Part shown: positions 17,050-26,261 of the stretch, piece by piece | Numbering within the stretch: the stretch's first letter is position 1 | How the letters are laid out: every line of letters begins with the position of its first letter | DNA from: an uncultured Lachnospiraceae bacterium | GTDB taxonomy: Bacteria > Bacillota > Clostridia > Lachnospirales > Lachnospiraceae | Reading direction: 5' to 3' | Assembly (NCBI GenBank): GCA_951802115.1 | Contig: CATOPL010000003.1 | Span: 1 to 64,000, forward strand | DNA: 64,000 nt | Program-made: the position numbers and the translations under genes | Notes under the pieces: model-generated | Seen by the model: the letters and a program-made list of their open reading frames with translations, nothing else | Told to the model about the DNA's origin: nothing | Databases searched by the model: none

Positions 17050-17906
17050 AGGAAAAATGGGGAGCCGGAATGCGCACAAGGAAAAAAGTAAAAAATTATA
17101 TGGCACTGAAACTGATTATCTTTGGAACTCTGGCGGCGGCAGTGATATTAATGGCAGTATTTGCTCCATATCTTACCCCTTTTGATCCGTATGAACAGGA
17201 TCTGGGAAACGCGCTGCTGCCGCCGGGGAGAGTTCATTTTCTGGGAACGGACCGTTATGGGAGAGACATGCTTTCCCGTGTAATTATGGGATCTCAAACC
17301 ACAATTTTTTCCGCTCTTTTTCTGGTGTCAGTCGTAACAGTGATAGGAAGTGTGCTGGGGATCATCTGCGGTTATTGCGGAGGAAGAGGGGATTCGTTTC
17401 TTATGCGGCTGTCCGATATCTTTCTGGCATTTCCAGGTATGGTGTTTGCGATTGCGGCGGCCAGTGTCATGAACGGCGGTATTTGGAATGCAGTGGCGGC
17501 TCTGGCATGTATTTCCTGGCCTAAATATGCCAGAATCGCCAGAAGCCAGGTGATGTCAGTTAAAAATCAGCCTTATATAGCAGCGGCCAGATTGTCCGGG
17601 TCCGGGTTCTGGAAAATAATCGGGAAGCATGTTGTGCCAAATATTGCGGGCCCGGTTGTTGTGACGGCGGTGCTGGATATCGGAACCATGATGATGGAGA
17701 TTGCCGGACTGTCCTTTCTGGGACTGGGAGCGACGCCGCCCACGGCAGAGTGGGGTTCCATGATGAGCAACGGAAGAAGTATGCTGCAGACATCGCCGTG
17801 GGTGATTCTGGCGCCGGGTGCGGCCATTTTTTTGACGGTTATGATATTTAATCTTATGGGGGATACAGTGCGCGATTTCCTGGACCCCAGACAGAGAAAG
17901 AGGTGA
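17046..17906 (+). CDS. ABC importer I, permease 2 (NikC/DppC type)
   Basis: 286 residues from the start that overlaps the upstream stop by four bases (ATGA). The N-terminal basic segment is followed by the first transmembrane helix (LIIFGTLAAAVILMAVFAPYL), the signature HFLGTDRYGRDMLSRVIMGS, the EAA region (QPYIAAARLSGSGFWKIIGKHV) and the C-terminal G-D-x-x-R-D-x-L-D-P-R motif. A much longer in-frame extension exists but lies inside the preceding permease gene and is not protein-like. Confidence 0.92.
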   Translation: MKEKWGAGMRTRKKVKNYMALKLIIFGTLAAAVILMAVFAPYLTPFDPYEQDLGNALLPPGRVHFLGTDRYGRDMLSRVIMGSQTTIFSALFLVSVVTVIGSVLGIICGYCGGRGDSFLMRLSDIFLAFPGMVFAIAAASVMNGGIWNAVAALACISWPKYARIARSQVMSVKNQPYIAAARLSGSGFWKIIGKHVVPNIAGPVVVTAVLDIGTMMMEIAGLSFLGLGATPPTAEWGSMMSNGRSMLQTSPWVILAPGAAIFLTVMIFNLMGDTVRDFLDPRQRKR

Positions 17907-17913
17907 TCACAGG

Positions 17914-18693
17914 ATGTCGTTGCTGGATGTACAGCATGTGGAAGTGAGCTATAACGACCGGCCAGTCGTACATGATGTGTCTTTTCATTTGGAACCGGGT
18001 GAAATTCTGGGGATTGTCGGAGAGTCCGGAAGCGGTAAGAGTACGATGCTCAGGGCAGCGATGGGGCTTTTGGGAAACAGCGGTGCTGTGACCAGGGGCA
18101 GCATTTATTATAAAGGACAGGAGATCACCGGCGCTGGAGCGGATGAGATTCGCAGGCTGAGAGGGCCGTCCATGGGAATGATCTTTCAGGATACAGGAGC
18201 GTCGCTTTGTCCTGTCCGCAGTATTGGGGATCAGCTCTGTGAGACGGTCCGTCAGCATGAGAAAGTAAGTCGGGAAGAAGTGAAAAACCGCGCGCTGGAG
18301 CTTTTTGGCAAAATGCGTCTGGAGGACGGGGACAGGATTCTGAACAGTTATCCTTTTGAATTGTCCGGAGGCATGAGCCAGAGGGTTGGAATTGTAATGT
18401 CCATGGTGTTAAAGCCGGATCTTTTATTTGCGGACGAACCAACCAGTGCGCTGGATGTGACCGTGCAGGCTCAGGTGGTGCGGGAGATGATGAAGATGCG
18501 GGAGCTCTACGGTACGGGTATTGTCATCGTCACTCACAACATCGGCATTGTGGAATATATGGCGGACAAGATTGCGGTTATGTATCAGGGAAGGATTCTG
18601 GAATACGGTAAGACAGAGGAAATCATCCGTCATCCCCAAGAAAAATATACGAAAAAGCTGCTTGATTCGGTACTTCGGATCAACAGAGGGTGA
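17914..18693 (+). CDS. ABC importer I, ATP-binding protein 1 (NikD/DppD type)
   Basis: 259 residues. Walker A GESGSGKS near 38-45, signature LSGGMSQR, Walker B LLFADEPTSALDVT, and the H-loop VTHN. It lacks the C-terminal cysteine-bearing extension (C-P-x-x-x-x-C) typical of many OppD/DppD proteins, ending shortly after HPQEKYTKKLLDSV. GAGGTGA lies before the ATG. It powers import with the next ATPase. Confidence 0.92.
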   Translation: MSLLDVQHVEVSYNDRPVVHDVSFHLEPGEILGIVGESGSGKSTMLRAAMGLLGNSGAVTRGSIYYKGQEITGAGADEIRRLRGPSMGMIFQDTGASLCPVRSIGDQLCETVRQHEKVSREEVKNRALELFGKMRLEDGDRILNSYPFELSGGMSQRVGIVMSMVLKPDLLFADEPTSALDVTVQAQVVREMMKMRELYGTGIVIVTHNIGIVEYMADKIAVMYQGRILEYGKTEEIIRHPQEKYTKKLLDSVLRINRG

Positions 18694-18697
18694 AAAC

Positions 18698-19453
18698 ATG
18701 CAGAAATTGCTGGAAGTAAAAGAACTGAAAAAGACATTCTATAAAAATAAAATTCCCTTAGTGGCAGTAAATCATGTCAGCTTTGATCTGATCCGGGGAG
18801 AATGCCTGGGACTGGTGGGAGAAAGCGGCTGTGGAAAGAGTACGATTGCAAAGATTATCACCCATCTGACGGTACCGGATACGGGAAGCGTTTTCCTGGA
18901 CGGAGAAGAAACTCTGTTTTGGAAAGGAAAAGAGGAACGAAAGCTGTACCGGAACATTCAGATGGTGTTCCAGCATCCTAAGGATTCTTTTGACCCAAGA
19001 TGTTCTCTCGGGGATGGGGTGATGGAGAGTATGAGAAATTATGGAATGTCAAAAGCACAGGCGAGAGAACGGATGTATGAGCTTCTCGATATGGCGGAGC
19101 TTGAAAGAAAATATGCATGCTGTTATCCGCATGAGGTCAGCGGCGGCCAGTGCCAGCGGGCGGCGATTGCCAGAGCGCTGGCGCCATCCCCCAAACTGAT
19201 CATCTGTGACGAGGCAACCAGCGCGCTGGATGTGACTGTGCAGGCACAGATTGTAGCTCTTCTTAAGAAACTTCAGAGAGAACAGGGACTTTCTCTTTTG
19301 CTGATCAGTCATGACCTGGCGCTGGTGCAGGCAATTTGTGACCGGATACTGGTTATGTATCAGGGAGACATTGTAGAACAGGGAACTCCGGATGAGGTAA
19401 TCATGCATCCCAAAGAGGAATATACAAAAATTCTGGTGGAATCTGTTTTTTAA
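18698..19453 (+). CDS. ABC importer I, ATP-binding protein 2 (NikE/DppF type)
   Basis: 251 residues. Walker A GESGCGKS, Q-loop FQHPKDSFDPR, signature VSGGQCQR, Walker B LIICDEATSALDVT, H-loop ISHD. ATG 18698 is four bases after the previous stop, with GAGGG before it. An upstream in-frame ORF extension overlaps ATPase 1 and was discarded. It pairs with the preceding ATPase as a heterodimer. Confidence 0.92.
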   Translation: MQKLLEVKELKKTFYKNKIPLVAVNHVSFDLIRGECLGLVGESGCGKSTIAKIITHLTVPDTGSVFLDGEETLFWKGKEERKLYRNIQMVFQHPKDSFDPRCSLGDGVMESMRNYGMSKAQARERMYELLDMAELERKYACCYPHEVSGGQCQRAAIARALAPSPKLIICDEATSALDVTVQAQIVALLKKLQREQGLSLLLISHDLALVQAICDRILVMYQGDIVEQGTPDEVIMHPKEEYTKILVESVF

Positions 19454-19509
19454 ATGACGAATCATAACAAATGATAATCATCAGGTGCGTAAGAAAGGTA
19501 GGTACAAGG

Positions 19510-21102
19510 ATGAAAAGAAGAAGTTTTAACAAGAAAATCTTGGTGCTGCTGTTTGCGGCAGCAGGTCTTCTGGCTGGCTGCGGCAAAGGTTCCGCGTCTG
19601 TACCTGATATAAATGCAGAGGAAAATGGACAGGCGGAAAGCAGAGAGGGTGAGAAAGTGTTCTGTTATGGAGACACTACTTTTAATTCGGAAAATGATGA
19701 GCCTGACGTAAATCCGCATAACGGTTATGCCGGATGGGCATGTATTCGTTATGGAATCGGGGAGACACTGTTTAAATATTCGGATACCATGGAAGCAGAG
19801 CCGTGGCTGGCGACAGAATATACAAATGTAGATGAGAATACATGGGAAATCACGCTGAGGGAGGGCGTGACTTTTACAAGTGGACGTGCCATGGATGCGC
19901 AGGCGGTGAAAGAGTGCCTGGATCATCTGATTGAGGTGCATGAACGTGCGGCAGGCGATTTGAAAATTAAGGAGATATCCGCGGACGGACAGAAGCTGAC
20001 AATTAAAACGAAGGTTCCGGTTCCGGCTCTGATTAACTATCTGGCGGAGCCTTACGGCTGTATCATTGATATGGAAGAAGGAATCTCAGATGACGGCAAT
20101 GTATCCGGGACCGGTCCGTATCGTGCAACTGTGGTCGAAACAGACACAGGTCTGACATTGGTGAAAAATGAAAATTACTGGGATGGCGTCCCGCATTTGG
20201 ATACGATTTATGTACGGACAATTTCTGACGGTGACACGATGACGATGGCTATGCAGTCCGGAGAACTGGACGGTGCGTACGGCCTGCCATACGCAAGTCT
20301 GCCGTTGTTTGAGAATGCCCCATACAGTATTTCTTCCTGCGAAACATCCCGTTCTTTTTTTGGAACTATGAATTATGAGACGGAGGCGCTTAAAGACGCC
20401 AATGTACGTAAGGCCATTGCAGCCGCGATTGATAAAGAAGGTTTTACCAGAGTCCTTATGAATGGAAACGGCAGTCCGGCGGTGGGGCCGTTTCCGGAAA
20501 GTTTTACTTTTGGAGACAGTACAGTAACAACAGAGACTTTTGATCCGGAAGCGTCAAAAGCGCTTCTGGCAGAGTCCGGATGGATCGATACGGATGGAGA
20601 TGGTTATGTAGACAAGAACGGGCAGAAGCTGACGCTTCGCTGGCTGACATATCCGAGTCGCCAGGAGCTTCCTCTTCTGGCAGAAAGCGTGCAGGCGACT
20701 ATGAAGGACATCGGGATTGATCTTCAGGTAAACTGTACAGCAAATCATCTGGACTTTATCGATAGCGGGGACTGGGATATTTACGCCAGTGCATTTGTGA
20801 CTGCGCCCACCGGAGATCCGGAGTTCTTTTTTACAACGCACTGTCTGGATGATTCTTCCAAAAACCGCGGTAACTATCACAGTGATGAACTGGAAGCTCT
20901 GGAGGAGAAGATGAGCAGAACCTTTGACGCTGACGCACGCGCGAAGCTGGCGACAGAGATGACGCAGGTGATCCTTAATGACAACGGTTTTGTTTTCGCT
21001 TCTCATTTGAGAATGTCGATTGTTTCCGGCGAAGGCGTAACCGGACTTACAGCGCACCCATGCGATTACTATGAGATTACGGTGGATCTGGATAAGAACT
21101 GA
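19510..21102 (+). CDS. ABC importer I, substrate-binding lipoprotein (NikA-like)
   Basis: 530 residues. A lipoprotein signal peptide ends at the lipobox LLAGC near residue 23. The mature domain is family 5 (DppA/OppA/NikA); segments such as DVNPHNGYAGWACIRYGIGE, GVTFTSGRAMDAQAVKECLD and GTGPYRATVVETD resemble NikA-type proteins, where the substrate is a metal-chelate complex rather than a peptide. Binding residues cannot be verified here. It is last in the first importer operon (B-C-D-E-A order). Start chosen at 19510, where AAAGGTAGG is correctly spaced; the upstream in-frame ATG spoils the signal peptide. Confidence 0.88.
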   Translation: MKRRSFNKKILVLLFAAAGLLAGCGKGSASVPDINAEENGQAESREGEKVFCYGDTTFNSENDEPDVNPHNGYAGWACIRYGIGETLFKYSDTMEAEPWLATEYTNVDENTWEITLREGVTFTSGRAMDAQAVKECLDHLIEVHERAAGDLKIKEISADGQKLTIKTKVPVPALINYLAEPYGCIIDMEEGISDDGNVSGTGPYRATVVETDTGLTLVKNENYWDGVPHLDTIYVRTISDGDTMTMAMQSGELDGAYGLPYASLPLFENAPYSISSCETSRSFFGTMNYETEALKDANVRKAIAAAIDKEGFTRVLMNGNGSPAVGPFPESFTFGDSTVTTETFDPEASKALLAESGWIDTDGDGYVDKNGQKLTLRWLTYPSRQELPLLAESVQATMKDIGIDLQVNCTANHLDFIDSGDWDIYASAFVTAPTGDPEFFFTTHCLDDSSKNRGNYHSDELEALEEKMSRTFDADARAKLATEMTQVILNDNGFVFASHLRMSIVSGEGVTGLTAHPCDYYEITVDLDKN

Positions 21103-21137
21103 GCGTATTTCAAATTGTCATATAAAGATAATATTTT

Positions 21138-21194
21138 GGAATAAATGAATATCCCCCCGTCCGGCTTATATCTGCCAGCAGAATCTGTTAGAAT
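21138..21194 (+). promoter_or_regulatory. Operator/promoter site 3, upstream of importer II
   Basis: GGAAT at 21138-21142 is followed by the conserved 21-base element at 21150-21170 (TATCCCCCC, GTCC, GGCTTATA). The -35 TTATAT (21166-21171) overlaps its end and TAGAAT (21189-21194) follows after 17 bases. The binding-protein start is at 21229. Confidence 0.7.
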
Positions 21195-21228
21195 CATTTC
21201 CATAACCAGACAGGGAAAGGGGAATGAA

Positions 21229-22842
21229 ATGAGAACACGTATGCGAAATATTTTATTGGCGGCAGTTTTGACAATACCGTTGTCAGCCGGCTGCGGAAAC
21301 CGGGAGGTACAGACAGAAGAGCCGGGTACAAAGGAATCTGTACAGCCCGAGGATTCTGTGATCGTAGCTATGGGGACTACTTCGGAGCCGGAATCCGGTT
21401 TTGATCCGGCATACGGCTGGGGCGCCGGGGAGCATGTGCATGAACCGTTGATTCAGAGCACGCTGACAGTGACGACAACAGATCTTACCATCGCTTATGA
21501 TCTGGCGACGGATATGCAGGTCAGCGACGACGGCATGACCTGGACAGTTACAATTCGGGATGACGTAAAATTTACAGATGGGGAAGCGCTTACATCCGAA
21601 GATGTGGTATTTACTTATCATACAGTGAAGGAAAACAGTACGGTTAATGATTTTACCATGCTAAAGGAAGCTGTGGCTATAGATGAGAAGACGGTGGAAT
21701 TTCGAATGGAGAAACCTTATTCAATCTGGCCGTATTCCATGGCGGTCGTGGGGATTGTGCCGGAGCATGCATATGGACCGGATTACGCGGAGAAGCCCAT
21801 CGGTTCCGGGCGATATATTATGAAACAGTGGGACAAGGGTCAGCAGATTATTTTCGAGGCAAATCCGGACTATTATGGAGATGAGCCGAAGATGAAAAGA
21901 GTGACAGTTTTGTTTATGGACGAGGATGCAGCATATGCGGCGGCCATGGCAGGCCAGGTTGATCTGGCATATACGTCCGCCTCTTACTCTGATCAGACGA
22001 TTGACGGATATCAGCTGCTGGCATATGAGACTGTGGACAACAGAGGCATTAACCTTCCGGCGGCGCCGGCATCCAGTGATTCAGACGGCAATCCGATTGG
22101 CAATGATCTGACGAACGATGTTCTGGTCAGAAGAGCAATTAACATCGGCATCGACAGGGAAGAGATGATCGCCAATGTGCTGAACGGATACGGAACGGCA
22201 GCCTACAGCGTATGCGACAAGATGCCGTGGTACAATGACGCGGCACAGGTTTCCTATGATCCGGAGGGTGCGGCGGCGCTTCTGGATGAAGCAGGCTGGA
22301 AGATGGGGCCGGCCGGGATCAGAGAGAGGGACGGCGTTCGTGCAGAACTGACGATTCTGTATTCGTCCGGTGATTCGGTCCGTCAGGCGCTGGCTGCAGA
22401 TACACAGAATCAGTTAAAAGAGCTTGGCATTGATGCGGTTATAGAAGGGGTAGGCTGGGATACGGCTTATACAAGAGCTCTGAGTCAGCCGCTGATGTGG
22501 GGCTGGGGCGCTCATACACCGATGGAGCTGTATAATATTTATCATACGCTGGATGGAGGTACAGCAGAATATTCACCGTATTCCAATCCGGAAGTGGACA
22601 AATATATGGATGCGGCTTTGGCAGCGACAGATCTTCATACATCCTATGATCTGTGGAAAAAAGCACAGTGGGATGGTGAGACCGGTTTTATTCAGGATGG
22701 TGATATTCCATGGATCTGGCTGTGTAATATTGACCATCTGTACTGGGCGAATGAGAATCTGAAGGTGGCGGATCAGAAGCTACATCCGCATGGACATGGA
22801 TGGTCGATCGTGAATAATGTTGATCAGTGGGAGTGGAATTAA
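21229..22842 (+). CDS. ABC importer II, substrate-binding lipoprotein
   Basis: 537 residues. A lipoprotein signal ends at LSAGC near residue 24. It is a family 5 binding protein with TSEDVVFTYHTVKENST, a P-I-G-S-G-R-Y core and a C-terminal Trp-rich region (GDIPWIWLCNIDHLYWANENL). It is only distantly related to the binding protein of importer I. It starts a second, independently promoted operon with order A-B-C-D-E. AAAGGGG lies before ATG 21229; the upstream in-frame ATG overlaps the promoter. Confidence 0.88.
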   Translation: MRTRMRNILLAAVLTIPLSAGCGNREVQTEEPGTKESVQPEDSVIVAMGTTSEPESGFDPAYGWGAGEHVHEPLIQSTLTVTTTDLTIAYDLATDMQVSDDGMTWTVTIRDDVKFTDGEALTSEDVVFTYHTVKENSTVNDFTMLKEAVAIDEKTVEFRMEKPYSIWPYSMAVVGIVPEHAYGPDYAEKPIGSGRYIMKQWDKGQQIIFEANPDYYGDEPKMKRVTVLFMDEDAAYAAAMAGQVDLAYTSASYSDQTIDGYQLLAYETVDNRGINLPAAPASSDSDGNPIGNDLTNDVLVRRAINIGIDREEMIANVLNGYGTAAYSVCDKMPWYNDAAQVSYDPEGAAALLDEAGWKMGPAGIRERDGVRAELTILYSSGDSVRQALAADTQNQLKELGIDAVIEGVGWDTAYTRALSQPLMWGWGAHTPMELYNIYHTLDGGTAEYSPYSNPEVDKYMDAALAATDLHTSYDLWKKAQWDGETGFIQDGDIPWIWLCNIDHLYWANENLKVADQKLHPHGHGWSIVNNVDQWEWN

Positions 22843-22846
22843 ATCT

Positions 22847-23839
22847 GTGAAAGAACATTTGATATTTACCGGAAAAAAAGTTGTGAGAATGGCTCTGCTT
22901 TTGTTTTGTGTAAGTGCAGCGGCGTTTATACTGGTGTCGGTTTCTCCTGTTGATCCTCTGCAGGCGAATGTAGGACAGGCCGCGCTTGGATCCATGAGTC
23001 GGGAGCAGATTGAAAAACTGCAGGAGTATTGGGGCGCAGAGTCCCCTCCTGTGGAACGTTTCTTTAACTGGGCGAAAGATTTCTTCCGCGGAGACATGGG
23101 CATATCTCTTCTGTACCGTCAGCCGGTGTCCAAAGTGATTGGTGAGAAACTTCAGAATTCTCTCTGGCTGATGATGATTGCCTGGCTGAGTTCCGGACTT
23201 ATGGGATTTCTTTTGGGTGTTCTGGCCGGTTTTCGGGAAGGCAGTATCCTGGATCGAATTATGAAAGGATATTCGCTGGTGATGGTCAGTACGCCTGCTT
23301 TTTGGCTGGCGCTCGTGCTTTTGATGGTATTTGCCGTGTGGCTGAAAGTACTGCCTGTCGGGCTGAGTGTTCCCATTGGCATGGAGGCTGGCAGCGTCAC
23401 GGTTCTGGACCGGATTCGTCATGCTGTTCTTCCTGCGGTGACTTTGAGCATTACAGGGATTGCCAATATTACTCTGCATACGAGAGAGAAAATGATTGAT
23501 ATTATGGAGAGTGATTATGTGCTTTTTGCCAGAGCACGGGGAGAGAGTAACTGGAGCATCGTAAAGAATCATGCGCTGCGGAATGTGCTGCTTCCGGCAA
23601 TTACGCTGCAGTTTGCGTCTGTCAGCGAGATATTCGGCGGTTCTGTTCTGGTGGAACAGATTTTTTCGTACCCGGGTCTTGGGCAGGCGGCAGTGACTGC
23701 AGGGATGGGAAGCGATGTTCCACTGCTTCTTGGCATCACGGTTGTCAGTGCTGCATTTGTATTCGGCGGTAACCTGATGGCGAATTTTCTGTACCGGGTC
23801 ATTGATCCGAGGATCCGAAGAGGAGGCGCCTGGGGATGA
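22847..23839 (+). CDS. ABC importer II, permease 1 (NikB/DppB type)
   Basis: About 330 residues with six transmembrane helices. The N-terminus KEHLIFTGKKVVRMALLLF matches DppB starts, and the EAA region is DIMESDYVLFARARGESNWS. It shares VSPVDPLQANVGQAALG and VERFFNWAKDFFRGDMGISL with peptide/nickel permeases. The start is uncertain: GTG 22847 (GGAG upstream, family length) is preferred; ATG 22817 would overlap the binding-protein gene. Confidence 0.88.
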   Translation: MKEHLIFTGKKVVRMALLLFCVSAAAFILVSVSPVDPLQANVGQAALGSMSREQIEKLQEYWGAESPPVERFFNWAKDFFRGDMGISLLYRQPVSKVIGEKLQNSLWLMMIAWLSSGLMGFLLGVLAGFREGSILDRIMKGYSLVMVSTPAFWLALVLLMVFAVWLKVLPVGLSVPIGMEAGSVTVLDRIRHAVLPAVTLSITGIANITLHTREKMIDIMESDYVLFARARGESNWSIVKNHALRNVLLPAITLQFASVSEIFGGSVLVEQIFSYPGLGQAAVTAGMGSDVPLLLGITVVSAAFVFGGNLMANFLYRVIDPRIRRGGAWG

Positions 23840-24660
23840 AGCGTGTGAATGGAAGAATGGCTGCTGTACTCTGGCTTGGGATTGCGGTCGTATTTCTGAC
23901 AGCTGTAACACTGTTTGGCTGGCGGGTGGCAGAAAGCGCTCTGATGACGGATTTTTCCAGAAAAAATCTGCCGCCGAACGGCGCGTATTTCTTCGGAACG
24001 GACTGGATGGGCAGAGATATGTTTGTGCGCACAGTAACCGGGCTGTCCATGAGTATCCGTATTGGTCTTTTGTCTGCAGGCGTCAGTTCGGTTCTGGCGT
24101 TGTTTCTTGGGATTCTGGCGGCAATCATGGGAAAGACAGTGGATTCTGTGATTACATGGATGATTGATCTGGTGATGGGAATACCTCATATCCTGCTTTT
24201 GATTCTGATCTCTTATGCATGCGGAAAAGGCTTCCGGGGCGTCGTCGTCGGTGTGGCACTGACGCACTGGACGTCACTTGCTCGCCTGATCCGGGGCGAG
24301 GTACTGCAGTTAAAGGAGGCTCTGTATGTCCGTACGGCACAAAAACTTGGAGTCAGCAGATGGGAAATTGCCTGGAAACATATGCTTCCGCATCTGTTTC
24401 CTCAGTTTCTGGTGGGGCTGATTCTGATGTTTCCACATGCAATTCTGCATGAAGCGAGTATTACGTTCCTTGGCTTTGGCTTGTCTCCGGAACAGCCGGC
24501 AATCGGTATTATACTGTCAGAAAGCATGAAATATCTGGCGATGGGACGTTGGTGGCTGGCGTTGTTTCCGGGTCTGTTTCTGGTGTTTACGGTGTCGCTT
24601 TTTGACATGGGGGGAGAGAGTTTGAGAAAGCTCTTGGCTCCGGGCAGCACACACAGATAG
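23836..24660 (+). CDS. ABC importer II, permease 2 (NikC/DppC type)
   Basis: 274 residues overlapping the previous stop by four bases (ATGA). Signature YFFGTDWMGRDMFVRTVTGL, EAA region LKEALYVRTAQKLGVSRWEIAW, and a C-terminal GGESLRKLLAPG. Five to six transmembrane segments. Partner of the preceding permease. Confidence 0.88.
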   Translation: MKRVNGRMAAVLWLGIAVVFLTAVTLFGWRVAESALMTDFSRKNLPPNGAYFFGTDWMGRDMFVRTVTGLSMSIRIGLLSAGVSSVLALFLGILAAIMGKTVDSVITWMIDLVMGIPHILLLILISYACGKGFRGVVVGVALTHWTSLARLIRGEVLQLKEALYVRTAQKLGVSRWEIAWKHMLPHLFPQFLVGLILMFPHAILHEASITFLGFGLSPEQPAIGIILSESMKYLAMGRWWLALFPGLFLVFTVSLFDMGGESLRKLLAPGSTHR

Positions 24661-24673
24661 GGAGATACAGGCA

Positions 24674-25615
24674 ATGGAAGAAAAAAAGATAATTCTCGAT
24701 ATCCGGAATTTTTCCGTATCCTTTCATCAGTATGAGAAAGGATTTCGAAAGACTGAGCTTGCGGTGATCCGCAATCTGGACGTAACCGTACATGAGGGAG
24801 AGATGGTAGCAGTCGTTGGTTCCAGCGGTTCCGGCAAGAGTCTTCTCGCACACGGTATTCTGGGGATTCTTCCGTATAATGCGGTTATGGGAGGGGAGCT
24901 GTGGTACGATGGCGAACTTCTGACAGAAGAACGAAAAAAGGCGCTTCGTGGCAATGAGATCGTTCTGGTTCCTCAGAGTCTGGCATTTCTGGACCCGCTT
25001 ATGAAAATCGGTTCCCAGATCCGCAGAGGGAAAAAGGATCGGGAATCAAGAGAAAAACTGGACCGGATCTTTGCGGGTTATCATCTGAAAAAAGAAGTGC
25101 AGGAACTTTATCCATTTGAGCTGTCCGGAGGAATGAACCGACGGGTACTGGTATCTACAGCTCTGATGGGAAATCCGAGACTTGTGATCGCTGATGAGCC
25201 TACGCCGGGTCTGCACATGGATCTGGTGCGCAGGGTAATGAGTCATTTCCGGGAACTGGCGGACGAGGGCGCAGGGGTGCTGCTGATTACGCACGATCTG
25301 GAACAGGCGCTGGAGGTAGCAGACCGGGTGGTGGTGTTTTATGCGGGAACAACGGTGGAAGACGCGGCGGCTTCTGATTTTCAATCAGAGAAAACGCTTC
25401 GTCATCCTTACTCCAGAGCATTGTGGCGTGCGCTGCCCCAGAATGGATTTCAGTTTATTGAAGGAGTACAGCCTTATGTGAAAAATCTGCCGGTAGGATG
25501 TCCGTTCGGTCCCAGATGCCAATTTTATACAGAAGCATGTAAAGAGGAGATTCAAAGCCGGGAAGTGCAGGGCGGAAAAGTCCGCTGTACATTAGATCTC
25601 CATACAGGCAGGTGA
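24674..25615 (+). CDS. ABC importer II, ATP-binding protein 1 (DppD/OppD type)
   Basis: 313 residues. Walker A GSSGSGKS, signature LSGGMNRR, Walker B LVIADEPTPGLHMD (Gly-Leu-His in place of Ala-Leu-Asp), H-loop ITHD. A C-terminal cysteine segment CPFGPRC ... C, typical of OppD/DppD, is present; the equivalent protein of importer I lacks it. It lies 13 bases after the permease with GGGAG before the ATG. Confidence 0.9.
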   Translation: MEEKKIILDIRNFSVSFHQYEKGFRKTELAVIRNLDVTVHEGEMVAVVGSSGSGKSLLAHGILGILPYNAVMGGELWYDGELLTEERKKALRGNEIVLVPQSLAFLDPLMKIGSQIRRGKKDRESREKLDRIFAGYHLKKEVQELYPFELSGGMNRRVLVSTALMGNPRLVIADEPTPGLHMDLVRRVMSHFRELADEGAGVLLITHDLEQALEVADRVVVFYAGTTVEDAAASDFQSEKTLRHPYSRALWRALPQNGFQFIEGVQPYVKNLPVGCPFGPRCQFYTEACKEEIQSREVQGGKVRCTLDLHTGR

Positions 25616-25628
25616 AAAGGAGAAGAAA

Positions 25629-26240
25629 ATGGTGTTGGAAGCAAAGAATATTTCTTTTCGCTATGGGAAAGAAACGAGTCGGATACTGAATGATTTCAGT
25701 TTTCAGATGGAGAGTCACGAGCGGGTAGGGATTGTCGCGTCCAGCGGCTTTGGAAAGACAACTCTTTGCAAGATCCTGTCCGGGTATGAAGAACCGGATC
25801 ACGGAGAGGTCCTGCTGGACGGAAAAGCAGTATCTTCCTATAAAGGATACTGTCCGGTTCAGATGATCTGGCAGCACCCGGAACAAGTGGTAAATCCACG
25901 GCTGCGTATGCGTGAGGTGCTGAATGAAGGAGATGAAATTGAGGATCGGATCATACAGGGACTTGGAATTGAGGAAGACTGGAAAAATCGTTTTCCGGCG
26001 GAAATTTCCGGCGGAGAGATGCAGCGCTTCTGTATTGCCAGAGCGTTGGGAAGACGTACCCGGTTTCTTCTGGCAGACGAGATCAGTACAATGCTGGATC
26101 TGATTACTCAGAGTCAGATTTGGAACTTTCTGATAAAAGAGGTCGAGTGCAGAGAGATCGGACTTCTGGCGGTCAGCCATAGTCCGGCTCTCCTAGAACG
26201 GATCTGTACGCGAATCTGTCATCTGGAAAAGAGCTGCTGA
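25629..26240 (+). CDS. ABC importer II, short ATP-binding protein 2
   Basis: Only 203 residues, a minimal ATPase. Walker A is ASSGFGKT, with Ala replacing the first Gly. The signature ISGGEMQR, Walker B FLLADEIS and H-loop VSHS are present; no C-terminal extension follows. Typical DppF partners are 250-320 residues. All core motifs are intact, so it is likely functional. AAGGAG lies six bases before ATG. It ends in the hairpin shared with the convergent DAHP synthase gene. Confidence 0.88.
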   Translation: MVLEAKNISFRYGKETSRILNDFSFQMESHERVGIVASSGFGKTTLCKILSGYEEPDHGEVLLDGKAVSSYKGYCPVQMIWQHPEQVVNPRLRMREVLNEGDEIEDRIIQGLGIEEDWKNRFPAEISGGEMQRFCIARALGRRTRFLLADEISTMLDLITQSQIWNFLIKEVECREIGLLAVSHSPALLERICTRICHLEKSC

Positions 26241-26261
26241 TTCTTCACTGCATCAGCAGCT
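26232..26261. terminator. Shared hairpin at two converging stop codons
   Basis: AGCTGCTGAT (26232-26241) pairs perfectly with ATCAGCAGCT (26252-26261). It includes the plus-strand stop at 26238 and the minus-strand stop at 26253, so both genes end inside one stem. Confidence 0.65.

Noticed and set aside
22688..24267. Long minus-strand open frames across the importer II permeases (407 and 232 codons)
   Set aside because: They are His/Arg/Ser-rich shadows of genes with strong transmembrane signatures and good starts on the plus strand.
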